Positions 34,170 through 46,121 of a DNA stretch of 64,000 nucleotides are shown piece by piece (the first letter of the stretch is position 1; the number at the start of each line of letters is the position of its first letter). The translations under genes and the position numbers were made by a program. The DNA is from Coptis chinensis (Eukaryota; Streptophyta; Magnoliopsida; Ranunculales; Ranunculaceae), in contig CM027378.1 of assembly GCA_015680905.1 (NCBI GenBank), forward strand, positions 58,553,501-58,617,500, read 5' to 3'. The notes under the pieces are model-generated. The model worked only from the letters and a program-made list of their open reading frames with translations, was not told the origin of the DNA and ran no database searches.

Positions 34170-34689
34170 TTTTCTTCACATGTACAATGAAAGATTAGAA
34201 AATAATCATCCTCAAAGAATTAAGAGTATTATGGGGCTTACACAGTTCTAACAAAATTATAATTATTGGTAGTAGCAAAATGCTAACTCCATTATTATAT
34301 ACATATAACGACGCACAATGCTCAACAATATGTATCAAGAAGTCAGTGTCGTCATTCAAGAAAAATGCATCTAGCATAACATAATAAATCAAGTAAACTA
34401 TAGTAACATTGTCTAAACACACTGAATCAACAAATTAAAAAGAAAACTGCAAAATAGTCCTAATAATCCACCAACACCCAAGTGTGGGTTTAAAGTCCTA
34501 ATCAACCCGTAAAACCAATTCAACGTTGCAACATTGTCCACCACTGCGACTCCACCTTTCAACGATACTGGAAAAGTGAATACACAGAAATAATAGTACA
34601 CTTGATAATAATTATAAAAGATAAGAAAAAAATAACAAAAAACACTCTAACTAGGGAGAAAACACACAAGCATACCTGGTTAAGTTTTA

Positions 34690-37600
34690 TTAATTTCTTT
34701 TCCTTTTGTTGAGTACCCAAGTTCCCTCACAGTCCCGACGCTCATACACTTCATCACCCTCATCACCTTCCACTTCATCAACTAACCCCGCACTTGCAAA
34801 AGATGGCGGAGTGGTCACATTGCTAAGATCTTCCTCACCATTACACTCGGAGTCACGAAATCCACGAGGAGGTGCTCTCAAAACCACATACCAGTTGCTG
34901 TCACTTGATTCTTGAGCATAAAAAATAGGTTCAGCTTGGGATGCAAGAATAAAAGGGTCATGCTTGTGTGTTAAACCCTGATGCAGATTGACTAATGTCA
35001 ATCCCTCTTCAACTTTGACCCCACTTCCTACGTTTGCCCAATCACATTTGAAGCCCAATCACATTTGAACAGCGGATATTGAAATGTACCATAATCTAGC
35101 AAAATTATTTCCTTGATCACACCATAATAGGTCACAACTTGCTCGATTTGCCTGTTGTCCTTAGCACTTGCCCTACATAAGCTACTAGTGGGCAGTGATA
35201 CTCCGGAGTTTTGAGTTCCTTTCTCACCATCCTTAGTGTGGAAGCGGTGACCATTTATCACATAACCTTTATAGCTCACAACATCGGGATCTGGACCATC
35301 AGAAAGTGAATCTAACAAGCTAGATACATGTTTCACTTTCTTCTCATTTTCAATCTAAAGGCACATTAAAAAAAAAACATAGGCAAGTACTCGCAAAGAG
35401 TAAATACCCTAAAAGTTTATAAAATGTAAATGTAAAATAGATCCTCACCTCTTGCTTAAACCACTCATTGAAACATTCGACATGCTTTGCTACTAAAGCA
35501 CCTTCATTTCTCCGTAAGCGAGGTTCTCTACGGACCAGCTCTTTCTTGTGTTCTCTGCTTAATTACAAGGTAAGTGTTAAGTATTTCGACTTCCCATGTA
35601 TATTTTTAAGTGCTACATTTAACAAAGTTACTTACTCAATGTACGGCTGAACTTCCTCAAAATTGAGTAAAATGCAACGATGTGCAACTTTGACTATATC
35701 TCTTTCTAATGTTACAACTTTCCCTTTTAACAGTGGTTTTCCTTCTTGAATAATGGATTCATCATCATAGTTTTCATTTCTACTTTCTAGGTCGTTATTC
35801 ACTTCAACTCGTTTCATATGCTCAGTGAAAAATGCCACAGTCTCTTCGGCCAAGTTAGACTCAGCCATGTATCCCTCAGGCCTTGCGTGATTTCTAACAC
35901 TTGCTTTCAAATCCTTCATGTACCTATATTTGGTGAATAATTGAACTTTTAGAACCCAATATACTGAAAACATACTTTATAGATTTTAGCTAAATTAAAA
36001 CCTATTAATAATGACTTAAATAAATTTAATACCTTTCAAAGGCGTACATCCAACGGAATTGTACCGGTCTTCCAAGGCACAGCTCTCGCACAAGATGAAG
36101 TGTTAAGTGTACCATGATGTCAAAAAATGATGGAGGGATATATCTTTATAGTAAACACATTGTCACAACCACTTCATCCTCTATACTCTCCATCTTTTCC
36201 AGATCAATAGTCCTTTGACAAAGTTCATTGTAAAACGAGCAAAGTCTGAAAATTGCGTTTCTTGGCCCTTTGGGTAAGAGATTCCGCAAAGCCATAGGCA
36301 ATAGTTGTTGCATTAAGACATGGTAATCATGAGACTTCAAGTCATAAATAGCATAGTCAGTTAAGGAAACACGACATGATATATTATAACAATACCCATC
36401 AGGCAACTTCAATGCCTTCAACCTTTCACAAAATATTTGCTTCTCACTCTTTGACAAGTTGCATGGTGATGCAGGAAGCAATGTTCTATCCTCATTTTGC
36501 TTAGGATGCAAGTCATTTCTTATTCCCATTTCCTGCAAGTCTTTCCTAGATTTAATGTTATCCTTCGATTTTATTTTCATATTCAACAGTGTCCCAAGCA
36601 AGCTTTCACAAATGTTTTTCTCTATATGCATAACGTCTAAATTATGACGTAACAAGAGAAATCTCCAATAAGGCAAGTCAAAAAAGATAGATCTCTTCTT
36701 CCACATATGGCCTTTTCTTTTTATCTGTTGTGTTGCTTTTCCACGACCTTTTTTCAATGGCACACCCTTTCCACGTTTTCTTTTCTTTACCGATATAGGT
36801 TTTCCCCAATCATCTCTCAAATCTCTTACCACAGATTTTCCCCAATCATCTTCAATACCTTTTACCTCATCAAAAATCATTGTTCCTTTCAAAGGCACCG
36901 ACTTCTCTCCAAGTTCTTGTTTCCCATTAAACCAACTTTTCTTCAAACGAAATGGATGATCAATTTGGAAGGAACCTTCGACTTCCCATGTAAGAGAATT
37001 TCTTGCTATGTTTTAGCCACACCGCACATGTATTAACGCCACACTTAGGACATGCAAATCTACCCTCCGTTGCACATCCGCTAGGTTACCAAACGCTGGA
37101 AAATCATTAATGGTCCACATTAAAATAGCTTTTAACGCGTGAAGTTTTTTTTTCTCATATACATCATAAGTTTCCACACCTTCTCTCCATAAAAGCAAGT
37201 AGGTCATCAATCAATGGCTTCAAGTAAACATCTATGTCATTGCCTGGCTGGTTAGGACCGGGAATTATCAAAGTCAACATCATATAACTCTTTCGCATGC
37301 ACAACCACGGAGGTAAGTTATATATCGCTAAAATGACTGGCCAACAACTATGCCTTGAACTTAGAGTTCGGTGGGGATTGACACCATCAGCCGACAACGC
37401 CAAATGAAGGTTGCGTGCTTCTTCACCAAAAGATGGCCAACTTCTATCAATATGCTTCCACGCAGGACTATCAACTGGATGACGCATGTTTCCATCACTA
37501 CTTCTGTTCGATGCATGCCATGTCAGTTGCTTCGCTTTGTCGACAGACATAAACATCCTCTTGAACCTTGGTATAATAGGAAAATACCTAAGAACCTTTG

Positions 37601-38333
37601 CTGGAACCTTCTCCCTTATTTTCTTTGTATGCGGATCAATTTTCCATCGACTAGCATGGCACTTTGGACAACTCACAAGATTTTTATAATCATCATCCCT
37701 ATATAAAATGCAATCGTTTACACATGCATGAATTTCTACAAAATCCAAATCAAACTTCCATAACATCGACCTTGCTAAATAATTTGATGTAGGAATAACA
37801 TTATCCTCTAGAAGAATATCACTAAAAATCTCCAACAATTCAGTAAATCCTCTATTGGACAAGCCACACTTTGCTTTTAGACTATACAATCTAACAATCG
37901 TCTCCAACTTGCTGTACTTACAGCCTTCATACAAGGGCTTCTCAGACTCAACTGACTTTCGGACTTTGGCTGTGTTTTTTGCATCACCAGGAAAGTCCTT
38001 CGCATTACTTGCATACGTCGCTTTAAACATTTCATATGTCTCTGTCTGGTCAACGTTTGTATGTGCAAATCCTTCATTTTCTAGAGGCACTTGCACTTCC
38101 TCTCCGTGCAAAATGAACGGATCATAAGTCATATCAATACCCCACTCTATCAAATGGTCTTTTACGACATCTGGACTCAAAAGTTCAAAGTTTAAGCACT
38201 GATTGCATGGACATCTAAGGATTGTTTTGTCTTCGAAGGGAGCTAAAGAGATTCTAATGAATTCATCAATAGCAAATCCATACTCGTCCCCAGCTCTGGT
38301 AATTATAAAACCAATCATCAATATAACCTTTAA

Positions 38334-38416
<83 letters not shown>

Positions 38417-38483
38417 TTTAACTAAAGTAATAGAAATAATGTAATGTACTGAACCTGTTTAGAGATCTCCACGACTTGTCCAT
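34690..38483 (-). pseudogene. TNP2-type transposase gene of the CACTA element
   Basis: Exon 1 is 38483-38455 (MDKSWRSLN). It splices at gt/ag, across an intron holding a (TA)n tract, to 38295 to give ...NRAGDEYGFAIDEFIRI, the transposase-associated domain with CPCNQC. The TNP2 core follows (CPKCHASRWK, 'FKRMFMSVDKAKQLTWHA', 'HPVDSPAWKHIDRSWP', SADGVNPHRT). Then come HNLDVMHIEKNICESLLGT (36600-36660) and the DUF4218 region (YIPPSFFDIMVHL, 'PEGYMAESNLAEETV'). The DUF4216 region is at 34690-35336 ('YYGVIKEIILLDYG'). Frameshifts occur near 37180, 37080 and 36980, a stop at about 36150, and a 17-bp tandem duplication at about 35036-35069 shifts the frame. Non-functional as it stands. Confidence 0.85.
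38336..38413. repeat. (TA)n microsatellite in intron 1 of the TNP2 gene
   Basis: About 38 TA units. A predicted poly-Tyr/Ile ORF over it is an artefact. Confidence 0.97.
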
Positions 38484-38489
38484 AACGTT

Positions 38490-39649
38490 GTTTATATATT
38501 CTGCCTACGAACGAGGAACTGAATGTCACGGCCTACTTTCCTTCTATAGACTAAAATAGGTAAATCTGGAAATTTTAAAGGTTAAAACCACACCACATAC
38601 AATTATAACTTAAAAAATTAGATCATAGATTTAAACTTTTTAATTTGTACTTGGAATATTCACCACAAGACTTAACATCTTACAGCTCAAATCACACATT
38701 AAATACTAAGAAGAGATACACCAAAAAACCATGCAACGAAAATCAGTTATTTCACAACAAGAAAAAGAAGAAAATAAGGAATGAAGCATTCATCATTAAA
38801 ACCCTCGCAAAAAAAAATGTAACAACTAGGCAGTCACCAATCAAGACAATCTCAGAAACATACTTACAAACACCTAGCAATATAAAAACACATCTTGAAT
38901 ATATGGCCGAGTTAGCCACTCAAATCAGTAATTTTAAATGTTGAACTAGTCCAGACCACAACTATGGATGCACAAGTCGAGGGTACATCTACACACAATG
39001 CCCACTTAGCAGGCCAGAAACCCAAAAAAGATAAATAAAACTAAAGAACTAGAATTATAAGATATATATAATTCTAATCTATAATTAAAAAAACAGTACA
39101 ACAACACATTCTATGATATTAAGGACGAAGCATTACTTTGTAAGACTTGCCGACTTCATATACAATATAGGATATCACGTATTGTTAACGCTTATAACAC
39201 TTGAATCACTGAGGAACACATATATATAAACTGTCGACTTTTTAATTATAGCAGAAATTGAAAACCTTTAAAATGTTAATAGAACTAACAAGTGATTTAT
39301 GATAAATTTAAATGGAACTGTAAAGTTTTGAAGGAAGAAAAATTGTGCTTTAATGAAAGAGACAAACCTGGTTACTTTGTTCTTTTGATTTCCAGAAAAA
39401 TCCACCGAAAAAGATTGTGCTTTTGTCACAAAAATAGATAATATTAGTTTTCTACGAGAGGGCTTTGAAGAGAAAGAAGTAAATAGTTAATAAGTACCTG
39501 AATCGACGAGATGAGTTGTATTTTTCATAACTGACCTAGCCGCCCTAGGTTAATGAGTTCTAATCACAGCGGGAAAACAAAATTTTATTCGCGGTTAAGA
39601 TTTTATTTTCAAAGTTTTTGTTTCTTCGGCCTAGCTAAAACTTAACTTA
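38490..39649. other. CACTA right arm upstream of TNP2; no gene
   Basis: AT-rich promoter-side sequence. A 99-codon + ORF at 38645 is Lys/Thr/Asn-rich with no motif and is not called. Confidence 0.4.
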
Positions 39650-39860
39650 GGCTGTGTTTGTTTAGTGGCAAACCTCTAGTGGGAAAATATTAGATTTGCC
39701 AGCATTTTCCCACTAGAGTTTTGCCAGGCTGATTTGTAGTGGGAAAATTTTAGTTTGCTAGTGTTTGTTTGCAAAAATTCATAGTGGGAAATTATGAGAT
39801 TTGCTAGTTTTGCTAGCGTTTGTTTACATGGTTTTTCTCCAATGGCAAATGATATTTCAA
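39650..39860. repeat. Left end and subterminal motifs of the Harbinger element
   Basis: The word (c)tagtgggaaaat(t) or its reverse complement occurs four to five times, spaced 30-60 bp. The right end has matching copies at 45410-45580. Possible transposase or Myb-protein binding sites. Confidence 0.7.
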
Positions 39861-41190
39861 TTTTTTGGAGATATTTTTTTTGGCTTTCAAACTCAATGAA
39901 GTATAACAAAAAATTAAATAAAATACAAATTAAATTAAATTAAATACAATACAACTCAACTTTAATAGTATCCATAGGATGTCTTCTCAAACAACCATAA
40001 AATAAAGTGAAAGTGCAATGAACCATAACAACTATTGTTATCCAAACACATATAAAATGTCATTGTGTCTTGAAAAAATTCTATTTTTGTACTTTCCCAT
40101 ATTCGGATTCCAAACTGTGAATAAGCTGCTGTTTTGAATTCCCCACTCTCATTTTTGCATATACCTCCTGCAACACCTCTATTTTTTTTGGTGTTTTTGA
40201 CTGATCTGAAAGCATCATCATAGAATATCTAAAAACCAGATACTATTACACTTGAAGAACTAGTATTGGAGATAATAGATTCAACCTCAATAATGTCAGA
40301 GCCTCAGAGGTCCTGTCATAAGCTTGGGCATTGCTCTGCCAAACTGTACCAAGCATTGTTCCATATTACAGTAGTGGACACTTTATTACCTTGTATTATC
40401 ACTTTATTTCTACCTAACCATTTTTCATGTAAGAGAACGAGAACATACAAATCCCTATTGATCAGCATTAGCATACCAACTAATGAATTTTGCAATCCTT
40501 ATCCTGCAAGTACTGTTGTTCATGGTTTCCACCCTTATGGCTGCTGGAGAGGCAAAACCACAGACTCGAATAACGAAATCAGACTTTTCCAAAAGGAAGG
40601 GTGTAGAGATCAATTGACAAATGGTCTAGTGCGTCTATTTAGTGTGGGTGGTAGTGGAATATTTCATTTATTTTCCTCCTTTTCTTTTCTAAACGATAAT
40701 TTCCAACTTGACACTAGATCATGCTAATCTCATTTCTTACACTTTGCGCTGGGCTTATGCATTACTTACTACCCATGTTGATCTCATTTTTCTTAGTGGG
40801 AACTGAGAAATGAATGAACCTCTATAAATGAACACAGGAAAAAAGTGATTGCTATATATACCTATAACCTGTGCACACACACTAAATCAGCACCAAAGAC
40901 ATCAAGACACCACCAAAGACCAGCCGAAGCCGGCCAACAAAGATCGCAGCAGAGCAAAGCAAAGACACCACCACCACTCTACCACACCCACCACACCACC
41001 TAATTGCACACACTACACACACTACCACACACCAGCCCACTATACGCACACAAAGACTCAACAAGAACACACAATAAAATATCCAAAAGTAACATCAATG
41101 TCACTTAACAATAATATATCGGTCCACCACTTAACAATAATCCCACAAAAACATATAGTTCAAACATAGAAATAAACCAAAAAACAAGGT
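39861..41190. other. Harbinger 3' non-coding region with a CAC-rich patch
   Basis: No supported gene. Sequence at 40965-41050 is rich in cac/acc triplets. A 153-codon + ORF at 40266 carries no motif I know and is not called, although it is the longest open stretch here. Confidence 0.35.
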
Positions 41191-41194
41191 TGAA

Positions 41195-42272
41195 TCAACG
41201 TCCAGCTTGTTCTAGCCTCCTAAACAACCATGAAGCCTTGATATCCTCTTTAAGGCCCAAGAAGCCCTTAATAAGCCTATCATTCTTGACCAGCAAGTCA
41301 AGTGACCTTAAGAAAAGCTCAGGATTCATATCAGGAAGAGATTGCAAAGCATCCTTCAACAAATCTATTTGGTCTACTTCTTCTTCTTGTGGTTCTGGTT
41401 TGAGGGCCTCGACAATTTTCGCCACCGCTTCAGTTAACACCTTAAACGAAGGGGGTTCGGGTATATCCTCAAATAATTGAGACTTCCTAGTCTTCTTAGA
41501 AGTTGGTGTAGTGCTTCTAGGACCACTCTCAGTTTGAGAAGTATCCCCACTAGCATTTGAGGGAGCACCAAAAGCAGAGGACTCACCAGCATTACAATCG
41601 TCACCCCCATCTCCTTGGGTTTGCCTAGAATCATCTAAACAAGAAGTTGAAACAAAAAGTTAATTTCAAAACTAGTTAGACACAAAATTCAGCTCTATTT
41701 ACATCTAATTAACTTACCTCCATCCACCATGTCATCATCGAACCCACTATTGCCCCCTTCTCCCATTGCATAATCATTCCCAAAAATGAGACAACATTCG
41801 TCATAGTAAGGAAACGATTTCTGCCCGAGAGTTTTTGCCAACGGATGGGCCTATACCCCACAATATACCAATTAATATGACATCCAAAACCAAATCCTAT
41901 AAAAAAAATGAGATTATTTTATTACCTTTACATAGCTCTCCCATGCATTCTCATCTGCATCAATTCTCTTGGTCTCTTTGTTGAAAGACAAACCAAACCC
42001 ACTAGCCTCAACTGCATGTTTCGCAACTTGCCAAGCAAGTCTCATTGTTTTCAACCTCTATCTGACATTGTCTGAAACACAATTCATTCCAAGTCGCGTA
42101 TTGATCTCATCAGCAGTACGCTTCAAGCTCTCTTTCCTCCACCCATTATGTGCCCTCTTGCCCCCAGTAGCTAACTCCTCTAACAACACCTCTACCAAGA
42201 TGGCTTCCATGTTGGGATACCATCTAATTTGGGACGATCTTGTTTTCACAACTTTTTTCTGTTTTCCAGCCA
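41195..42272 (-). pseudogene. Myb/SANT-like DNA-binding protein (Harbinger ORF)
   Basis: Start MAGKQKKVVKTRSSQIRW at 42272. A Myb/SANT-like domain (Myb_DNA-bind_3 type) covers 'WYPNMEAILVEVLLEEL' to 'ADEINTRLGMNCVSDNVR' and continues RLKTMRLAWQVAKHAVEAS. Later exons are near 41715-41850 (PYYDECCLIFGNDYA) and 41195-41640 (acidic, then TEAVAKIVEALK...LFLRSLDLLVKN to LEQAGR). Splice donors gtaata and gtaagt are visible. One in-frame TAG at about 42055, between NVR and RLK, breaks the domain; otherwise the frame is good. In Ping/PIF-type elements this partner acts with the transposase in binding the ends and importing it to the nucleus. Confidence 0.85.
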
Positions 42273-42463
42273 TACCTAGTTTGAAGCAATGACCAACAAA
42301 GAACATAGCATAGTAACATATCAAGGTAACAAATAAGAAAGATTGCATATGAATAAAACATTATAAGTAGTTGAAACATAATAGTGTTTATTACAAAAAC
42401 ACTCTAATAAAATCATAAGTCTACTACAAAAGCATCACTCATATAATCATAATATCTATTACA

Positions 42464-43769
42464 TCACTCGTTATCTTCCCACATTGCAATTGACAGCTCA
42501 TCCCTAAAATTAGTCCACCCAATACTTGGTTGCATATCAATATTCATATTTGGAGCATTCAGAGAGTTGTCAACCTCTTCCTCATCATCAGTGAGCTCCT
42601 CGTCACTCAATGTATTATCAGGATCTTCTTCTCGCAAGAAGTTATGCAATGCACAACATGCAAGGATAACCTTTGTGTGTGTTTTGACATCGTGGAAAAC
42701 TGCATGCCTTAGATAGGCAAATCGCTTCTTCAAGAGACCGATTGTCCTTTCAACAACAGTACGCAAAGATGAATGGCGAAAGTTATATTGTTCTTTATGA
42801 TTTTGAGGTTGAACTTCACCGATCTCTCTAAGATGGTACCGTACACCACGGTAAGGCGTGAGGAACCCTGGCACTAAAGCAAATCCAGCATCCGCAAGAT
42901 AGTACTTGCCATTTGGAACAGTAAGCTTATGCCCAGGACGAGCCACAACACTCCTCAACAACCGTCCATCGTGTGCCGATCCCTCCCACCCTGCTAGCAC
43001 GTATGTGAACCTCATGTCAAATGTGCAAGCTACTAACACATTTTGGGTCATGACACCTTTCCTGTTACGATACCTAGCCTGTTGTGATAGTGGTAAATTG
43101 ATTGGAAAGTGTGTACCATCAACCGCACCCACAACAACCTAACATAAAAAACTTCATAAATATTTATTGAACTATTAAACATTGAAATTAGAATGATCCT
43201 ATCCATTTTCTAAAAAGTTTACTGACCTTGAAATAACAATGCCAATGATGTGTGTTGGTACACTCGCGAGGAGAGTTATCAGCGGTAGCATTTGTTACTA
43301 ACTCTCTGAATAAACAAAGGATTGCATTCAACACAAGATGGAAATAACGGTGAACTGTTTCTCCTGAACGAAAGAATTGAAATGTTTCATTCCGATTACG
43401 CATGTCATGCCTAACAGTGTTGAGAAATAAGGCAACTTGCTCTTCCAATGTAACATGTCTGCTTTCACGTAGACCTTGACCATGCAAACGAGTGCACAAG
43501 TGACGAAAAATTGATCGTCTCATCCTTAATTGCTCGTGGCAGAATATGTCAGTGCTTGTATACATCCTACCCAATACAGTTCTCCGCACTTGATCCCAAT
43601 TCCTACGAGGACCTCTAATAAGAGCGGGGGGAGCCCTACGCCTAGGCCTATACCTCCCCATATACATTCTCCTATACCACCATGTCATCATCATATATGC
43701 ACTTATAACTATAAGTAGAAACGCCACTAACATACGCTGACGTTCGGTAATCATTCTACAATATCTCAA
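42464..43769 (-). CDS. PIF/Harbinger DDE transposase
   Basis: Two exons: 43769-43227 and 43138-42464, joined at AAG|gtcagt...ttag|GTT in phase 0, giving 'HWHCYFK' + VVVGAVDGTHFPINLP. The DDE_Tnp_4 domain shows the first Asp in GAVDGTHF, 'ACTFDMRFTYVLAGWEGSAHD' (second region, text cut by me at 20 residues), 'YYLADAGFALVPGFLTPYRG', and the third acidic region 'SLRTVVERTIGLLKKRFAYL'. It ends in an acidic tail after HNFLREEDPD. The N-terminal exon has a hydrophobic stretch and basic RPRRRAPP, then the HTH-like 'FRHLCTRLH'. I see no stop or frameshift in about 406 codons; the true start may be the Met at MITERQR rather than the upstream one. Could be intact; activity unknown. Confidence 0.9.
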
Positions 43770-44405
43770 AAAAATAATAATAATAATAATGAAATATACA
43801 AATTCATGTACTCAATTAACGAAACAAACAAATTGATACAAACATACATACATGAACAATGCAGAGGAAATATTATAAGGGACGAATGCAGAGGAAATAG
43901 AAAGCATGTTTATAGGGGAGCAAATGAGCAATTTTGTTCATCTCCTTGTGTGTTGCAAACTGACAATGATCTTGATATATGAGGGGACGCTTATATTCGG
44001 TAACTTGATTAAACATATATACAAAACAATTCATATATGTCAAGTTATGCACTTGCGTAGTAGTGAGCCTCCGTGAACCTACTGAGAAAATATAAAGTGG
44101 ATACCAAATCTTTATCTTGCTTTTTATCATCGTTACACTAACTGCCAATATTAATCAACTATTTTGCACCTCAGTATATTTTTGCCCAAGTTCTCTATAC
44201 TTAAGTGTACTATTGTAGAACAAAATATATCTAAAAATGTGTTTGCTTATCCGCAAGAATTTGCAGTACTCTCAGTCCTGTCTAAAAAAGACAGTTCAAA
44301 CCGCTATGATATGATCAGCCTTATTCTGACTAATTATCTACTATCTACATCCAATGGAAGTGTAGTTATTAAGAAATTTCGAAGAAAACAGAACCAAGCA
44401 AAATA
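43770..44405. other. Harbinger upstream region, no gene
   Basis: Upstream of the transposase start, AT-rich, with (ATA)n near 43770-43790. No supported coding sequence. Confidence 0.35.
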
Positions 44406-44407
44406 AG

Positions 44408-44850
44408 GTGTGGTGGTACAAGTTAGTGTGGAATTAATATATTCATCCCAAACCAGCTAGAATAGCATGGAAACTTTGCAATGGCTGTGCTGCTACAGAC
44501 AAAGGAATGCAAAGGAGGGGCATCAAGTTGGTGTCTAAGTGTTGCATGGGGTGTCCCTGTGAGGAGTCGCTACAACATCTACTTTGGGATTGTGTTTGTG
44601 CAAGGAAAGTGTGGGATGGGGTGGCTGAATGCCTTGGGTTCAGTAACAATTTCTACAATCTCAAAGATAGCACTATTATCAAGCATTTGTGGGTAACGGC
44701 TATACTATCAGGCATGGTGTCAATTTGGAAAATTCAGAAACAAGATTGTAATGGACAACAAGACACCAGAGTCAAATTTCTGCAAGAAGGAGATCAAGAA
44801 ATAAGTGAAGAGCACTTTTTGGCTATCAAAAGGTGTTATGTACAATACAG
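44408..44850 (+). pseudogene. LINE fragment: zinc-binding domain of reverse transcriptase (zf-RVT)
   Basis: The frame reads WWYKLVWN, a stop, then 'HPKPARIAWKLCNGCAATDK', MQRRGIKLVSKCCMGCP, CEESLQHLLWDCVCARKVW. This is the zf-RVT pattern following plant L1-type RT (Cys/His-rich 'C..C....E...HLL..C..A..W'). RT and endonuclease parts are absent. It sits inside the Harbinger element, between the transposase 5' end and the right TIR. Confidence 0.8.
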
Positions 44851-45259
44851 CAGCTGATGTTACCACTTTGAAGTCGTGGGGACTACCAGAAAGGAATGGC
44901 AAGGCTTATGGATTACAACTAACATAAATTTCTTATATTACACTTAGAAGTGTAGTCAAGAATTGTGTATAAGAAGGGGCATACCAAGCATCAGGACATG
45001 TTAGCAGCAATCTTCAATTGTGTTGAAAGATATTGGACATTACACCTACTATGACTAGGTACGTTCAAAACCTTCTAGCAGCCTCAATTATTAGAATGTC
45101 CATGCCTAACAAACTAGTTTGTATACAAATACGACTCCTACCAATAACAACATACCCAAGAGGTGAGAATCAAAACTGGAACGCATCCAACAATGGCACG
45201 TCGACATTAATAATTAATTGTCGAAAGGTCTAAATCTTGTTAATTAATTTTGCCAGGAT

Positions 45260-45400
45260 TGTTTTTAAAATGTGAGACAGAGATTGAGAGAAAGAGAGAT
45301 GAGAGATGAGAGCGAGAGAGAATACTTGAGAAGAGAGCGAGTTGTTGAGAGGCGGCAGTGAGAAAGAGAGAAGAGAGATCGAGAAGGAGAGTTGTTTCTA
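45260..45400. repeat. GA-rich tract near right end of the Harbinger element
   Basis: gagaga-rich with gagatgagagatgagagcg and similar words. Low-complexity; may form part of a 5' leader of the transposase. Confidence 0.7.
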
Positions 45401-45689
45401 TTTTCCTACCATAGTGGGAAAATACCGGGTGACTAATTCAACTTTGGGGGGAGGTGTTTTCTATTTTCCCACTTCTAGTGGGATAATTTGATTTGTCGGC
45501 TAATTTCAAATAGTGTTTTCCAGGGTCGTTAAATACACCCAAACACTGGCAAATGGTACTTCTAGTGGGAAAATACAATTAGCCACCCTCATTTGCCAGT
45601 TAACAAACACACCCTTAGAGTTTTTTGTTTAATTAAGCTACTACTAAAAAGCCCCGCCTGTCTAATGGGCCTAATGGGCCTAGAGCGAA

Positions 45690-46035
45690 GCAATGTGTCC
45701 ATCAAATAGCTACCACTAGACATCACTTTTGAAAGCGATTTGCTATTCCAATCTAGACGTCACTTGTAAAGTGATTTAATATTTCAAATTTTCACATCAT
45801 TTATAAAGTGATGCAAAAAGTGATTTAAAAGATTAAACGACATCACAACGTTTACATCACTTCTAAAAGTGATGTTGTAGACCTTTTCTAAGTCACTTTT
45901 GTAGAAAGTGATGTTAAAACAATATTACCACCAACTACTAACATCACCTTTGAGAAAAGTGATTTCTAATGTTATGTACGACATCATATTTTTAGAAGTG
46001 ACGTTGATCAAGTGATGTCATATCATAAAATTGTT
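45690..46035. repeat. Right subterminal repeat array of the CACTA element
   Basis: Copies of 'acatcactt(tt)' and 'aaaagtgatgtt' in both orientations, mirroring 26325-26770, ending at the terminal ttgttgtagt. Confidence 0.85.
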
Positions 46036-46121
46036 GTAGTAATCATTTTGTAAGTGAAGTTGTGGGTTGTTTTAGATTTGGTCATTATTTACGGCCCTTT
46101 TAGGAGCCGGGCTATATATAT

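Larger units (their letters stand above)
39650..45614 (-). mobile_element. PIF/Harbinger transposon, near-complete, 5.97 kb
   Basis: TIR starts GGCTGTGTTTGTTTAGTGGC on the left and (reverse complement) GGGTGTGTTTGTTAACTGGC on the right. The target duplication is TTA at 39647-39649 and 45615-45617, the standard for this superfamily. Two minus-strand genes, a DDE transposase and a Myb/SANT-like protein, make up the usual pair. Subterminal copies of 'tagtgggaaaat' lie at both ends. Inserted in the CACTA right arm; contains a LINE scrap at 44408. Confidence 0.92.
26312..46041 (-). mobile_element. CACTA (En/Spm) transposon, ~14 kb plus a nested Harbinger
   Basis: Ends read tACTACAACAATTTTATG on the left and the mirror CATAAAATTGTTGTAGTa on the right: the CACTACAACAA terminus with its outermost base changed. 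Dense subterminal repeats of AAAAGTGATGTTA type follow on both sides. A TNP2-type transposase gene and a TNPA/Transposase_24-type gene lie on the - strand. Captured host exons sit between the TNPA-type gene and the left end. It is broken by frameshifts and by the Harbinger insertion at 39650. A clean 3-bp target duplication was not resolved. Confidence 0.85.
25985..46113. mobile_element. Foldback MITE split by a CACTA insertion
   Basis: Left end AGCCCAACTCCTAAAAGG (25986 on) and right end (reverse complement of 46041-46113) AGCCCGGCTCCTAAAAGG are TIRs. Similarity continues through 'gaccaaatctaaaacaaccc' and 'acttacaaaatgatt'. Both outer sides are TATATA. Without the insert the element is about 400 bp. 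Its arms at 26095-26160 and 26220-26280 form the same inner foldback as the MITEs near 9840-19600. Confidence 0.75.

Noticed and set aside
38203-38421. ORF ending in poly Tyr-Ile
   Set aside because: Translation of the (TA)n tract in TNP2 intron 1.
40266-40727. 153-codon + strand ORF in the Harbinger element
   Set aside because: No recognisable domain, and the orientation is opposite to both element genes. Recorded as unassigned sequence rather than a gene.
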